DNA of 64,000 nucleotides. Source: Halomonas sp. BDJS001. GTDB lineage: Bacteria > Pseudomonadota > Gammaproteobacteria > Pseudomonadales > Halomonadaceae. Under the pieces are notes generated by a model that had not been told where the DNA came from, did not search any database, and worked only from the letters and a program-made list of their open reading frames with translations. Location: positions 3,348,001-3,412,000 of the forward strand of contig NZ_CP110535.1 of the NCBI RefSeq assembly GCF_026104355.1. Reading direction: 5' to 3'. Below, piece after piece: positions 8,028 to 17,092 of the stretch (positions are counted from its first letter, which is position 1; the number at the start of each line of letters is the position of its first letter). Position numbers and translations under genes: made by a program.

Positions 8028-8903
8028 ATGACTATGCGCGCTGAACAGGTACAGGCTTTTATTGATGTCACCGAGCACGGTTCCTTTGCTGCCGCTGCAC
8101 GGCACACCGGCTTAAAACGGAGCACACTGAGTGCCGCCGTCAATGCGCTGGAAGATAGCCTGGGTGTGGCGCTATTTGAGCGTTCGGGCAATAGCCTAAT
8201 GCTGACCGCCGTGGGCGACAGCGTGCTTCCCGACTGCTATCGGCTGCTGACTAGCGCCAGTCGGATCAAAAAACACTGCCACCAGCACTTGCAGGGCGTT
8301 GAAAGCCAGCTCGGCATCGCCCGGGATGACGCCCTGCCCGAGGTGTTTTGGCGCCAGGTGATGCATGATTTAAAACAGCAATTTCCGCTAACCGCGATTT
8401 CGGTATACCTGGTGCCGCCCCAGGAACATACCCAGTTTGTGCAGCGCCAAACGGTGGATATTGCCTTTGGGCTGTATACCGCCGAAGGCATTGATGCCAG
8501 CGCAGCCAACCTGGCTCCCGTCAACATGCGTTTAGTGGCAGCGCCCCACCACCCACTAAGCCGCCTCCCCAGCGTTAACCGCGACGACTTGGCCCAGTAC
8601 ACTCAAGTGTGTTTTACCCACGTGCAGGATGACAAGCTGATCAGCGAAGCGCTGTTTTCAGGTAACTATCTTGGCCTCACCATGTTTGAGGTGATTCGCG
8701 ATGCCGTCATCAACGCGACCGGCTGGGCGCTGCTGCCTTACCCTTTAGTCAAAGGCGCCTTGGAAGCGGGCACGCTCTGCACGCTAAATCACGATCTAGC
8801 GCTAGACAGCCACTATTACCGTTATGTGGAGAGTGATAACTGCGGCGTGGTCGCCACTGCACTGTTAAATAAAGTGACGCATTTTTTGGCTACGCTCAAT
8901 TAA
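8028..8903 (+). CDS. LysR-family transcriptional regulator
   Basis: A 291-residue LysR-type protein. The N-terminal winged helix (residues 1-65) reads AFIDVTEHGSFAAAARHTGLKRSTLSAAVNALEDSLGVALFER, the standard HTH pattern, followed by the periplasmic-binding-like effector domain with VDIAFGLY and LVAAPHHPLS. The gene diverges from the CDF transporter, which makes that gene a possible target. A second in-frame ATG lies two codons downstream, and the ribosome site is weak for both. Confidence 0.88.
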   Translation: MTMRAEQVQAFIDVTEHGSFAAAARHTGLKRSTLSAAVNALEDSLGVALFERSGNSLMLTAVGDSVLPDCYRLLTSASRIKKHCHQHLQGVESQLGIARDDALPEVFWRQVMHDLKQQFPLTAISVYLVPPQEHTQFVQRQTVDIAFGLYTAEGIDASAANLAPVNMRLVAAPHHPLSRLPSVNRDDLAQYTQVCFTHVQDDKLISEALFSGNYLGLTMFEVIRDAVINATGWALLPYPLVKGALEAGTLCTLNHDLALDSHYYRYVESDNCGVVATALLNKVTHFLATLN

Positions 8904-9097
8904 GCCAATACGAACCCACTGACATATCGTTGAAATCTTTTTATGGAAAAAAACACCAAAGCCTTCCACGCTATTACAAAGAGCTAAATAAGGAGCCGCC
9001 AGGACACGCCACGTGAGGAACACTGGTAAGTGTCATCTGGGCGTAATACGCACCTGCCAGTGTCGATGTTGCCGTCAACCAAGGAGTGATTCCAACG

Positions 9098-10507
9098 ATG
9101 GTACGACTCGATAAGAAAGCCACTCGGCTGTATGTGTTGGACACCAATGTCCTCATTCATGACCCCACCGCGCTCTACCACTTCGATGAGCACGACGTTG
9201 TTATCCCCATGACCGTCCTGGAGGAACTTGATAAGCACAAAAATGGTGTACGTGAAATTGCCCGCACGGCTCGCCAAATCAGCCGTACGCTCTCTGACCT
9301 TACCAGCCAAGTCACCTTTGATGAGATCCAACGCGGTATTCCGATTCCCCGACTCAGCGGCGACACAGGACGCCTGCACTTTTTATGCTACAACGATTTA
9401 AAGCTCTTTGACGCCCTCGACGATAGCCCCGATAACCGCATACTGGCGGAGACCTGCCGCCTTCGCGAAGAACGCCCCGACGCCTCGGTCATTCTGATCA
9501 CCAAAGACATCAACCTCCGCGTTAAAGCCGCCGCGCTGAAAGTGCCCGTTGAAGATTACCTCAACGATCGCGCCTTCTCCGACAGCGACGCCATGATTGA
9601 GGGCGCTCAGGTCTACGCCTCCGCTGGCCAGCATGGCGCTTCCCTGTGGGAAGCGTTGAATGTCGACGTCACCGTTGAGCGCCTGGATCACCACACTTTC
9701 TACCAGCTCACTGGCACTATGCCCCGCCACTGGCACGTGGGCATGCTGGTCTCGGATAGCGAAAACGGGGCAGAGTTCGAAGCAATCGTTCGTGAACTGG
9801 GGCCCTCTTCGGCGCGCCTTCAGTTGCTGACGAACTATCGCCACCACGCGGGCGTTTGGGGCGTTCACGCCCACGACAGTCGGCAAAACTTCACCTTAAA
9901 CCTGCTCATGGATCCCGATATTGATCTGGTCACCATTGCGGGTAATGCCGGTACGGGTAAGACCTTTATGACCCTGGCTGCCGCTTTTCAGCAGACCCTG
10001 GATGCCAAGCTATTTGAGCGTATTGTGTTTACCCGCGCGCCGATCCCCATGGGGGAAGACATTGGCTTTCTACCCGGCACCGAGGAGGAGAAGATGTCAC
10101 CGTGGATGGGTGCCTTCCACGACAATATGGATAACCTGCTGCGCAACGAGGAGGGAGAAACCAGCTGGGATAATGGCGCTACGCGACAGCTGATTGGCTC
10201 ACGGGTACAGATCCGCTCACCAAGTTTTATGCGTGGTCGCACCCTGAATGACACCTTTTTAATCATTGATGAGGCGCAAAACTTCACCCCCAAACAGCTT
10301 AAATCGCTGGTGACACGGGCGGGGCGTAACACCAAGATTGTCTGTCTGGGCAACGTCGGGCAGATTGATACACCCTATCTAACGGCCAACACCTGCGGTA
10401 TGGCCGCAGTAGTTGAGCGCTTCCGTGATTGGCCCCACGCTGGGCATATCACACTGAAAAGCGTTGAACGCTCACGCTTGGCTCTGGCGGCGGAAGAGCT
10501 GCTTTAA
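9098..10507 (+). CDS. PIN-PhoH fusion ATPase (PhoH2-type)
   Basis: A 469-residue protein with an N-terminal PIN nuclease domain (YVLDTNVLIHDP, catalytic Asp15; TVLEELDKHK; VILITKDINLR) and a C-terminal PhoH ATPase with Walker A GNAGTGKT (about residues 282-290), RAPIPMGEDIGFLPG and Walker B FLIIDEAQN. PhoH2 proteins are RNA helicase/RNases; the biological role is not well defined. The ATG at 9098 is used because AAGGAG lies 11 bases upstream; the GTG at 9086 overlaps that site. It is monocistronic, ending before a hairpin shared with the convergent yihY gene. Confidence 0.92.
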   Translation: MVRLDKKATRLYVLDTNVLIHDPTALYHFDEHDVVIPMTVLEELDKHKNGVREIARTARQISRTLSDLTSQVTFDEIQRGIPIPRLSGDTGRLHFLCYNDLKLFDALDDSPDNRILAETCRLREERPDASVILITKDINLRVKAAALKVPVEDYLNDRAFSDSDAMIEGAQVYASAGQHGASLWEALNVDVTVERLDHHTFYQLTGTMPRHWHVGMLVSDSENGAEFEAIVRELGPSSARLQLLTNYRHHAGVWGVHAHDSRQNFTLNLLMDPDIDLVTIAGNAGTGKTFMTLAAAFQQTLDAKLFERIVFTRAPIPMGEDIGFLPGTEEEKMSPWMGAFHDNMDNLLRNEEGETSWDNGATRQLIGSRVQIRSPSFMRGRTLNDTFLIIDEAQNFTPKQLKSLVTRAGRNTKIVCLGNVGQIDTPYLTANTCGMAAVVERFRDWPHAGHITLKSVERSRLALAAEELL

Positions 10508-10542
10508 GCTTTCTTCTTTAAACCTGCTTTTTTAAAACTAAC

Positions 10543-10567
10543 CGCCTCCCACCGCTGGTGGGAGGCG
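10543..10567. terminator. Bidirectional terminator hairpin
   Basis: An 11-bp perfect stem (CGCCTCCCACC with its complement) and a 3-base loop lies between the convergent phoH-like and yihY genes. An A-rich stretch at 10530-10538 gives a T run on the minus strand, so it best terminates the long minus-strand operon. Confidence 0.75.
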
Positions 10568-10578
10568 CTCCACCACCC

Positions 10579-11562
10579 TCAAGTATCGTTACTCTCCTCA
10601 ATATCCCTCCACGGCCGGGGGGCGCCAATGGTGTCCGCGGCAAACGCCTCGCGTTCCCCTAACGGACGCGCCTCGCCAATGGTGGTGTCGTTGAAGGTTT
10701 GGCGCTCCATCTCACAGTTGACCTCTGCACCAAACAGCACCACAAAGGCAGACAGCCAGAACCAGAGCATCAGCGCTACCACCGCCCCCAGTGAGCCGTA
10801 TAGCTCGCTAAAGGTAGAAAAGTAGCGAACGTAGAGCGAAAGGCCGCCGGAACCTAACAGCCACATCCCCGTTGCCAGCAGAGTGCCGTAACTCAACCAG
10901 CTCCACTGGACCGAACGTCGATAAGGCGCATAGCGGTAGAGCAGCGCTATTAGCATACTCATTACAACCAACAGTGCAGGCCAGCGCAGCCACTGCAAAA
11001 TCTGATTCAGCGGCGGATCAATCGCCAGGGAGTTGACTACCACCGGTACGATGGCGATAAACGCTAGCGAGATCAGCGTCATAAAAATCAAGCCAAAAGT
11101 CAGCGCGACCAATACCACAGTGCGGTGTATCAGGCTGCGTTTTTCGGTTTCGCCGTATACCACATTAAGGCCAACAACCAGCACTGCTACCCCTTTGGAA
11201 GCGATAAACATCGCAATCAGCAACCCGGCTAGAGCCCCCAGAAAGCTACCTGACTCCGCACTTTCAACTACCTGCTGGGCCTGCTTATCGATTAACTCGG
11301 CAGCATCCGGCGGCATAAAACGACTGATTTCATACAGCTGCTGGCCAGCTTCATAGGGGTCAAACAGTAGCCCCCAGAGGGAAATGACCGCCGCGATAGT
11401 AGGAAACAGCGCCAGCAAGGCGTAAAAAGCCACCCCAGCCGCCAGCATGGTCAGGCGGTTACGACGCGCGGCGCGCACTACCCGCCAGATAATGTCGTGC
11501 CACCCCCGCTGAGGAATATCGCCAGGTACCTGCGCGCGGCGGCCACGGGGGAGTTTACCCAT
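10579..11562 (-). CDS. YihY/BrkB-family inner-membrane protein
   Basis: A 327-residue polytopic membrane protein of the YihY (UPF0761) family. The pattern LTMLAAGVAFYALLALFPTIA near residue 40, then about six membrane helices and FGAEVNCEMER near the C-terminus, is characteristic. The family function is not established, and the older name RNase BN is not supported for it. The AGGAG ribosome site precedes the ATG. It starts only 36 bp after the stop of the Mrp-like cluster's last gene, so it is probably transcribed with it. Confidence 0.88.
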   Translation of the reverse strand: MGKLPRGRRAQVPGDIPQRGWHDIIWRVVRAARRNRLTMLAAGVAFYALLALFPTIAAVISLWGLLFDPYEAGQQLYEISRFMPPDAAELIDKQAQQVVESAESGSFLGALAGLLIAMFIASKGVAVLVVGLNVVYGETEKRSLIHRTVVLVALTFGLIFMTLISLAFIAIVPVVVNSLAIDPPLNQILQWLRWPALLVVMSMLIALLYRYAPYRRSVQWSWLSYGTLLATGMWLLGSGGLSLYVRYFSTFSELYGSLGAVVALMLWFWLSAFVVLFGAEVNCEMERQTFNDTTIGEARPLGEREAFAADTIGAPRPWRDIEESNDT

Positions 11563-11598
11563 AGCAGGCTCCTGACGAGTTCATCCCACACAGTCGTC

Positions 11599-13371
11599 TC
11601 ATCGCTGACCTTCCCACATCATTAGCGCCGCAAGTAGCACGGCAAGCACCATCATCAACCCGCTGGTATGGTGACGCAACCAGAACTCAGACGACAACAA
11701 AGGCGTTAAACGGCGCATGAATCCCTCCTCCACTTTTTCTCCAGCGAGCACACTCGCCGCTTTAAGCTCGGCACAATACTGCCCAAACAGACGTATCGGC
11801 ACCAATGCAGTGCCGACCATCCCCGCATAGAGCCACCATAGATCACCGGCGGGGAGGGATTTACCCTTAAGCGGGCGGGTTAGTAGCCAACCCACCGCGG
11901 CGAACAGCATCCCCACCGGGAATGGCCAGATAATCCCCAGCCACTCTTTCAGGGGCGGCATCTCAATACTGCCCGCAGGTAGAGGGAGCCAAAGAGGCGT
12001 TAACAGCGCTGCGGCGATGGCGACTAGCCAGGCGCCCCACTGCTCGCGGTTACTGCCCCCGTTATGACGCTGCTGCCACTGACGCCAAAGGGCAACGCTC
12101 ACGAGCGCCGCTGTGCCAACAGCCGCCCAGCTGAGCAGCTTGATCAGCGATTCATGGTGCATTTCGTAGAGCGGATTCTTCACGCCCCACTTGGTGATCA
12201 GACCCGCACCAATGGCTCCCGCCAACGAGATCCCCGGTAGGGCCAGCCCCCCCCAGACCAACGGCAGCGGCCAGCGCGGTAAGTGCTCGCTGATACTGGT
12301 ACCCATAAACAGCGAACCTTTGGCCAGCGCGTGATGGGCGGCAAAGAGTACCAAGCCTGGCCATAGAAGCGACCATACCTCTGGCGCGACTAACCCCATG
12401 GCCACTAGCGCGGTCATCATGCCCATTTGACTGATACTAGAGTATGCCAACACGGCTTTTGGGTGGCGTTGAAAAACGCCATACAGGGCGGCACCAAAGG
12501 CCGCCGCCAGCCCTGCGATTAACATGTAGTTGCCAAACTGGGCTAGCGATTGCGACACCTGCTCCTCGCCTAGCGGCAGCACGTTGATCCAACCCAGCAG
12601 CCCCGCCTTAATCATCGCCCCACTCAGCACGGCGCTGGCAGGGGCTGGTGCCACCGGATGGGCCAGCGGTAGCCACACATGCAAGCCAATGACCCCGGCT
12701 TTTACGCCAAAGCCCAAGCACAGCAGAGTGGCCATCCATGCCCCCTGTTCCGCCTCCAGAATACTTTCACGCACTCCTTGCAACGTCAGCGTATTCGCCT
12801 CACCAGCCGCCCATAGAAAGCCGCCTAGAATTAACCCTTCCCCCACCACGGCTAACATCAAATAGGCCTTGGCTCCCAGCCGAGCCTCTTCGGTACCGCT
12901 ATGCACCACCAGGGCGTAGGCAGCAAAGGTCATCAGCGCAAAACCTAGGTAAAAACTGGCGATATCCTGGGCAATAATCAGCAGTACGTTACCAAGCAGT
13001 GTCAGCGGCCAGAGCAGCGCTAAACGCAACAGGCGTCGCTCGGCGTCTTGATCACCGTTTTGGGCCTTCGCCTGCTCCGCGGCAAAATAGCCTCTGGCAT
13101 GAAACGCTGCCAGGCTCCAGAGCAGCGCGGTAAACGCAAGCCAGGGACGGCTTAGCGAGTTGAGCGCCCATTCGCCGCCCAGCATCCAGGCATCAATCGT
13201 CCACTGCGCTTCACCGCCGTAGGCTAACAGCAGCGCGGGCCAAGCGGCGCTTAGCCATAGTGCTGAAAAATAGCCCTGCTGCGCAGCGGGAGTGCGGTAG
13301 GCGCTCCATAGCGTCCAACCGACGACGACCAGCGGCCAAAGTAGCGCCAGAGCAAGCAGCAGCGTCATCAT
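11599..13371 (-). CDS. Complex I/Mrp antiporter-like subunit (MrpA/NuoL-like, lacks TM5 glutamate)
   Basis: A 590-residue proton-conducting-transporter (Proton_antipo_M) membrane protein, last of four overlapping Mrp-like genes. The TM7 and TM8 lysines are present in GFGVKAGVIGLHVWLP and GAMIKAGLLG (Lys224 and Lys255), and a TM12 lysine in ALAKGSLF. The TM5 glutamate that is near-universal in NuoL/M/N and MrpA/D is Ala145: the segment aligns without gaps to the sister subunit's FYEMLT as FALMT. There is no NuoL-type lateral helix and no MrpA-type C-terminal extension. The ATG at 13371 overlaps the previous stop (ATGA); an upstream ATG at 13407 would overlap more and is less likely. Confidence 0.85.
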   Translation of the reverse strand: MMTLLLALALLWPLVVVGWTLWSAYRTPAAQQGYFSALWLSAAWPALLLAYGGEAQWTIDAWMLGGEWALNSLSRPWLAFTALLWSLAAFHARGYFAAEQAKAQNGDQDAERRLLRLALLWPLTLLGNVLLIIAQDIASFYLGFALMTFAAYALVVHSGTEEARLGAKAYLMLAVVGEGLILGGFLWAAGEANTLTLQGVRESILEAEQGAWMATLLCLGFGVKAGVIGLHVWLPLAHPVAPAPASAVLSGAMIKAGLLGWINVLPLGEEQVSQSLAQFGNYMLIAGLAAAFGAALYGVFQRHPKAVLAYSSISQMGMMTALVAMGLVAPEVWSLLWPGLVLFAAHHALAKGSLFMGTSISEHLPRWPLPLVWGGLALPGISLAGAIGAGLITKWGVKNPLYEMHHESLIKLLSWAAVGTAALVSVALWRQWQQRHNGGSNREQWGAWLVAIAAALLTPLWLPLPAGSIEMPPLKEWLGIIWPFPVGMLFAAVGWLLTRPLKGKSLPAGDLWWLYAGMVGTALVPIRLFGQYCAELKAASVLAGEKVEEGFMRRLTPLLSSEFWLRHHTSGLMMVLAVLLAALMMWEGQR

Positions 13372-14873
13372 GGCAGATACTCCCCGGACGCGACACGAGC
13401 GGCCCAATCCAAGGGGCTAAAGGGCAGCCCGGCAAACAGTCCGGCTCCCAGGCTTGCCATGGCGGTAAACACCATGGGCCAAAGTAACCAGCCATGGGTT
13501 TCTAAACGGCCTAGACGCTGCTCTTTGGGCCAACTGCCTTTGCCATGGGCGGGCCCTACGCGGAACCACAAACGGTGCACAATGGGTAAAAAATACATGG
13601 CGTTGAGGGTACTGCTCGCCACTAGCACAACGACCACCCAGTACATCTCGGCTTGAATGGCGCCAACCCCGAGGTACCACTTGGTAATAAACCCCGCTAC
13701 CGGCGGAAGGCCAATCATACCCAGCGCGCCGATGGTAAACGCAATGCTGGTCAACGGCATACGTTTGCCGGCACCGTCCATTTCATCAATACGATGAATC
13801 CCCAGCTCCTCGGCATAGTTACCCGCACAGAAGAACAGCGTGACCTTCATTAAGCCCTGATGCAGCAAGTGCGCTAAAGCACCGACGGTGCCGAAAGGGC
13901 CGAATAAGCCGATGCCGAGAATGACGTAGGAGACCTGGCTAATCGTGGAGAACGCGAGGCGTGGTTTGAGCTCCTCTTGAGCAATCGCCCTTAACGAGCC
14001 ATAGATAATCGTAATAGAGGCCGCTACCGCTAACGCGGTGATAACGCCCAGCTCCACGCTCAGTTCAATGCCAAACAAATCGTAAACGACTCGCAGAATC
14101 CCGAATGCCCCCGCCTTTACCACCGCTACCGCGTGAAGCAGCGCACTCACCGGCGCGGGCGCCACCATGGCTCTGGGTAGCCAACCGTGCAGGGGCACCA
14201 TAGCCGCTTTTACCGCCAGCCCACCCACTAACAGCGCAAATATCAGCGTTAGCAGGCCACGGTGATCGTTCACATAGTCGCCCAACCCCTCTTCTGAAGA
14301 GAACGATTGATCCCCGGTCAGGCTATACAGCAGCACAGCCCCCAGTAGCAGCACCACACCAGCGCTTAGTGTATAGCGTAAATAGACGCGTCCCGCATTG
14401 AGGGCTTGCTGGGTGCCCTTGTGAACCACCAACGGGTAGGTGGAGAGCGTCAACATTTCGTAAAAAACCAGGAAGGTAAACAGGTTATCGGCAAGGGCAA
14501 TGCCAATCGTGCTCGCTACGCAGAGACTAAAAAAGCCAAAAAAGCGCTTCCGGTTGGCAGAGCCTTCCAGATAGCCGATGGCATAAACGGTAGTGCATAG
14601 CCAAAGCAGCGACGATAACCCGGCGAACATCACCCCTAGCGCATCGCTGCGCAGGACAAAATCAACGCCCCCTACTACCTGAAAGCTAAAAATATCCTCA
14701 TGTCCCGCGGCTACCCGCCTGACCATCAGGGCGACCAGAACAATTTTAACCACCGCCGCCGCTAGGTTAATCGTCGTGCGCAGCCGCCGGGCGTCTTCCG
14801 GCAGCGCAAAGATAATCACCACCACCAGTAGCGAAGTGGCCAAAGCAGTCAGCGGTAACCAGGCGGCGTTCAT
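13368..14873 (-). CDS. Mrp/complex I antiporter-like subunit (MrpD/NuoN-like)
   Basis: A 501-residue membrane protein with about 14 helices. The expected proton-path residues are all present: Glu139 in FLVFYEMLTLSTY, Lys222 in LAVKAAMVPLHGWLPRA, Lys253 in AVVKAGAFG, and the TM12 lysine in HQGLMKVTLFF. It should move protons, or sodium against protons, across the inner membrane as part of a multi-subunit complex. It overlaps both neighbours by 4 bases (ATGA junctions), indicating translational coupling. No NADH-dehydrogenase peripheral-arm or hydrogenase genes occur nearby. Confidence 0.88.
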   Translation of the reverse strand: MNAAWLPLTALATSLLVVVIIFALPEDARRLRTTINLAAAVVKIVLVALMVRRVAAGHEDIFSFQVVGGVDFVLRSDALGVMFAGLSSLLWLCTTVYAIGYLEGSANRKRFFGFFSLCVASTIGIALADNLFTFLVFYEMLTLSTYPLVVHKGTQQALNAGRVYLRYTLSAGVVLLLGAVLLYSLTGDQSFSSEEGLGDYVNDHRGLLTLIFALLVGGLAVKAAMVPLHGWLPRAMVAPAPVSALLHAVAVVKAGAFGILRVVYDLFGIELSVELGVITALAVAASITIIYGSLRAIAQEELKPRLAFSTISQVSYVILGIGLFGPFGTVGALAHLLHQGLMKVTLFFCAGNYAEELGIHRIDEMDGAGKRMPLTSIAFTIGALGMIGLPPVAGFITKWYLGVGAIQAEMYWVVVVLVASSTLNAMYFLPIVHRLWFRVGPAHGKGSWPKEQRLGRLETHGWLLWPMVFTAMASLGAGLFAGLPFSPLDWAARVASGEYLP

Positions 14874-16360
14874 GGGCTACCTCCATGCATCAATTCCAGC
14901 GGGAAATGCGCCAATAGCCCTAGAGCGAACGCAATCAGAGCAAGCGTTAGTGCGATCAGATCCATACCCGGCGCCAAGGGTTGATAACGATGCCGTGGGG
15001 CGGTCTCATCAAAGGAGTAGCGAAACATGCGAAACACATAGGCCGCGGTTAGCAGCGTACCGGTTAATAGCGCCGCTACCGCCCACCACTGCTGGGTGAT
15101 GATCATCGCCTGAAGCAGCATCCATTTAGCCGTGAAGCCCGCACTGGGCGGAAGGCCCATCAGGGTGATGGAAGCGATGCCAAACACCAATAGCGACAGT
15201 GGCAAACGGCGACTGGTACCGGCCAAACCTTTGAGCGTGCTCTCCCCGGTGGCCAGTATCAGGTTGCCTGCGGCCATAAACATGGCGGCTTTGGCAAAGG
15301 CGTGGCCCATCAGCTGCAGCCAAAACCCTTCCCAGGCTAACGCACGGGGTAGCGGCGTAATATCCGGCCCCAGCAGCAGCGGAAAAGCCACCATGAGATA
15401 CCCCAACTGCGCCACGGTGGATGAAGCCACCAGGGTTTTAAGTGAATCGGTACGCCATGCCAGCAGCCCGCCCCATACAATCGCCAGCATGCCTAGCCAG
15501 GCGATAACACGCGGGGCATAGAAAGCATCAGGGAGCAGAATGCTCCACAGCTGCAGCAATATAAACAGCGACGCCTTGATCACCAGCGCCGCATGCAGCA
15601 CGCTTACCGGCGTCCAGGCGCTCTCATGGACGGGTGTCAGCCACGCATGTAGGGGAAATAGCGCGGCTTTTAAAGCCAGCCCCGCACCGATCAGCGCAGC
15701 GGCAAACCACGCCACCGGCCCTGGCTCTACGACCTCAGCCAAGCCTGGCAAATCCAACCGGCCCCAGTGGCCCAAAATCAGCGCCACTCCGAGTAGATAG
15801 GTGAGCGAGCCCACCAGCGCCAGCAGCAGATAGCGCATTCCTGCCACGAGTGCGGGCGCCTTTCCCGATAGCATCAGCATGCCGACCGCCGCCAGCCCCA
15901 TTAGCTCCAGCGCTGCATAAAGGGTCAATAGGTCGGTGGCCAGCCAAATTAACGATAGCGCGCTAAGCACAACACCCATCAAAGGCCACAGCCAGCGTGC
16001 CAACGGCCCCGTTTCGCTTAAACGCAAATATCCCGGCGTATAGAGCGCTGCCGCAACGCCGATCACCTGGGTCATTAACAGCAGTAGCACGCTCAGTCCG
16101 TTTAGACGCAACGACAGCAGGATACCGGCGATTTCCCACTGCCAGCGCAGTAGTCCAGCTTGATCGTAAGCAGAGAGCAGCATTAGCCCAGAGACCAATA
16201 CTGGCAGACTGGCTAGCAAGACGGGCCATGCCCGCTTAGGAGGAAAGAGTGCCGCCAGCATGCCCAGTAGTGGCGGTAAGCCAAGCGCCGCTAGCAGCGC
16301 CCAGTGGGTAGGGAGAAGGGGGTCAAAGGTGCTATCGAAAAGGCCAAAGCGCCAAATCAT
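14870..16360 (-). CDS. Mrp/complex I antiporter-like subunit (NuoM/MrpD-like)
   Basis: A 496-residue polytopic protein of the same superfamily. Glu152 in LYAALELMGLA, Lys231 in GLALKAALFPLHAWL, Lys262 in LVIKASLF and the TM12 lysine in HAFAKAAMF are in place. It is the second gene of the four-gene block and overlaps its neighbours by 4 bases on both sides. The pairing of two different MrpD-like subunits plus one MrpA/NuoL-like subunit in the same operon is not the standard seven-gene Mrp arrangement. Confidence 0.88.
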   Translation of the reverse strand: MIWRFGLFDSTFDPLLPTHWALLAALGLPPLLGMLAALFPPKRAWPVLLASLPVLVSGLMLLSAYDQAGLLRWQWEIAGILLSLRLNGLSVLLLLMTQVIGVAAALYTPGYLRLSETGPLARWLWPLMGVVLSALSLIWLATDLLTLYAALELMGLAAVGMLMLSGKAPALVAGMRYLLLALVGSLTYLLGVALILGHWGRLDLPGLAEVVEPGPVAWFAAALIGAGLALKAALFPLHAWLTPVHESAWTPVSVLHAALVIKASLFILLQLWSILLPDAFYAPRVIAWLGMLAIVWGGLLAWRTDSLKTLVASSTVAQLGYLMVAFPLLLGPDITPLPRALAWEGFWLQLMGHAFAKAAMFMAAGNLILATGESTLKGLAGTSRRLPLSLLVFGIASITLMGLPPSAGFTAKWMLLQAMIITQQWWAVAALLTGTLLTAAYVFRMFRYSFDETAPRHRYQPLAPGMDLIALTLALIAFALGLLAHFPLELMHGGSP

Positions 16361-17052
16361 ATGGCGCCCTCTTTAGGTTTACCGTCACGCCCCAAAGCCC
16401 CGACCCCTTCCAAATGCAAAAGCTGCCGAATCAACAGCGCACCCAGCATTGACCCCTGCCAGGCGACTAGCAGCCCTACACTAATCAGTGCCTGAGCAGT
16501 CGCCGAGGTACCTGCCACGCCTGCCAGCAGCATAAACACTCCTGAGCCGAGAATATTGAACGCCAGCAAACGGCGCAGCAAATGACGGTGAAGCGCAAAG
16601 GCGCCTAAGGCACTGGCGGCAATCACCACCCCGGCAAGCAGCAACGGATGCTCTAAAGGCGAATACGCCATGTCGGCGATTACCGTGCGAATCGCGGCGC
16701 CCACCATGACAAACCAGGCGAGCGCCAAGAGCACCCGTATCGCCACCCGCGATCTAGGCTCGCTGAAGTTATCGCGCTCAAGAGAGGAGGAAGCGCCGGG
16801 GAAAACGTGGCCCAGGCATAAAAAAACAGGGCCGGTTAACCCTAGCCCCAGCACCAGCTCAGCAGTTGCCAGCCAGGGAGTACCGAGTTGCCACCATGCC
16901 ACCGTCATTGCAGCCGCAAAGACCACAAAAAAGTAGCAGGCACGCACCAGATGGCGATCAAACAGACACACCAGCGCCGATACCATCAGGCCCAGCGCCA
17001 GCAGCACTTCGATTACACCAAAAGCGGCTATCGCCTCAAAGAAAGCTATCAT
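16357..17052 (-). CDS. MbhD (DUF4040)-like plus MrpC-like fusion membrane subunit
   Basis: A 231-residue membrane protein, first of the Mrp-like block. The N-terminal half resembles MbhD/DUF4040 (residues about 1-80): LVCLFDRHLVRACYFFVVFA and TPWLATAELVLGLGL, which keeps the glutamate of the family motif APDVALTEA but has Trp in place of its Asp. After a polar linker with LERDNFSEPRSR, the C-terminal half resembles MrpC/NuoK with three helices (LHRHLLRRLLAFNILGSGVFML, TAQALISVGLLVAW) and lacks NuoK's first conserved glutamate. Such a fusion supplies the small-subunit part of a minimal complex. It overlaps the next gene by 4 bases. Domain assignment is by pattern and needs a profile search. 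Confidence 0.7.
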   Translation of the reverse strand: MIAFFEAIAAFGVIEVLLALGLMVSALVCLFDRHLVRACYFFVVFAAAMTVAWWQLGTPWLATAELVLGLGLTGPVFLCLGHVFPGASSSLERDNFSEPRSRVAIRVLLALAWFVMVGAAIRTVIADMAYSPLEHPLLLAGVVIAASALGAFALHRHLLRRLLAFNILGSGVFMLLAGVAGTSATAQALISVGLLVAWQGSMLGALLIRQLLHLEGVGALGRDGKPKEGAI

Positions 17053-17092
17053 TCGTTTTCGCTACATCCTTGCATCGGTCACGAATAGGTGC

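Noticed and set aside
11599..17052. DabAB inorganic-carbon pump or NADH dehydrogenase
   Set aside because: No DabA (DUF2309) protein and no peripheral-arm subunits are adjacent, and three antiporter-like subunits rather than one are present.
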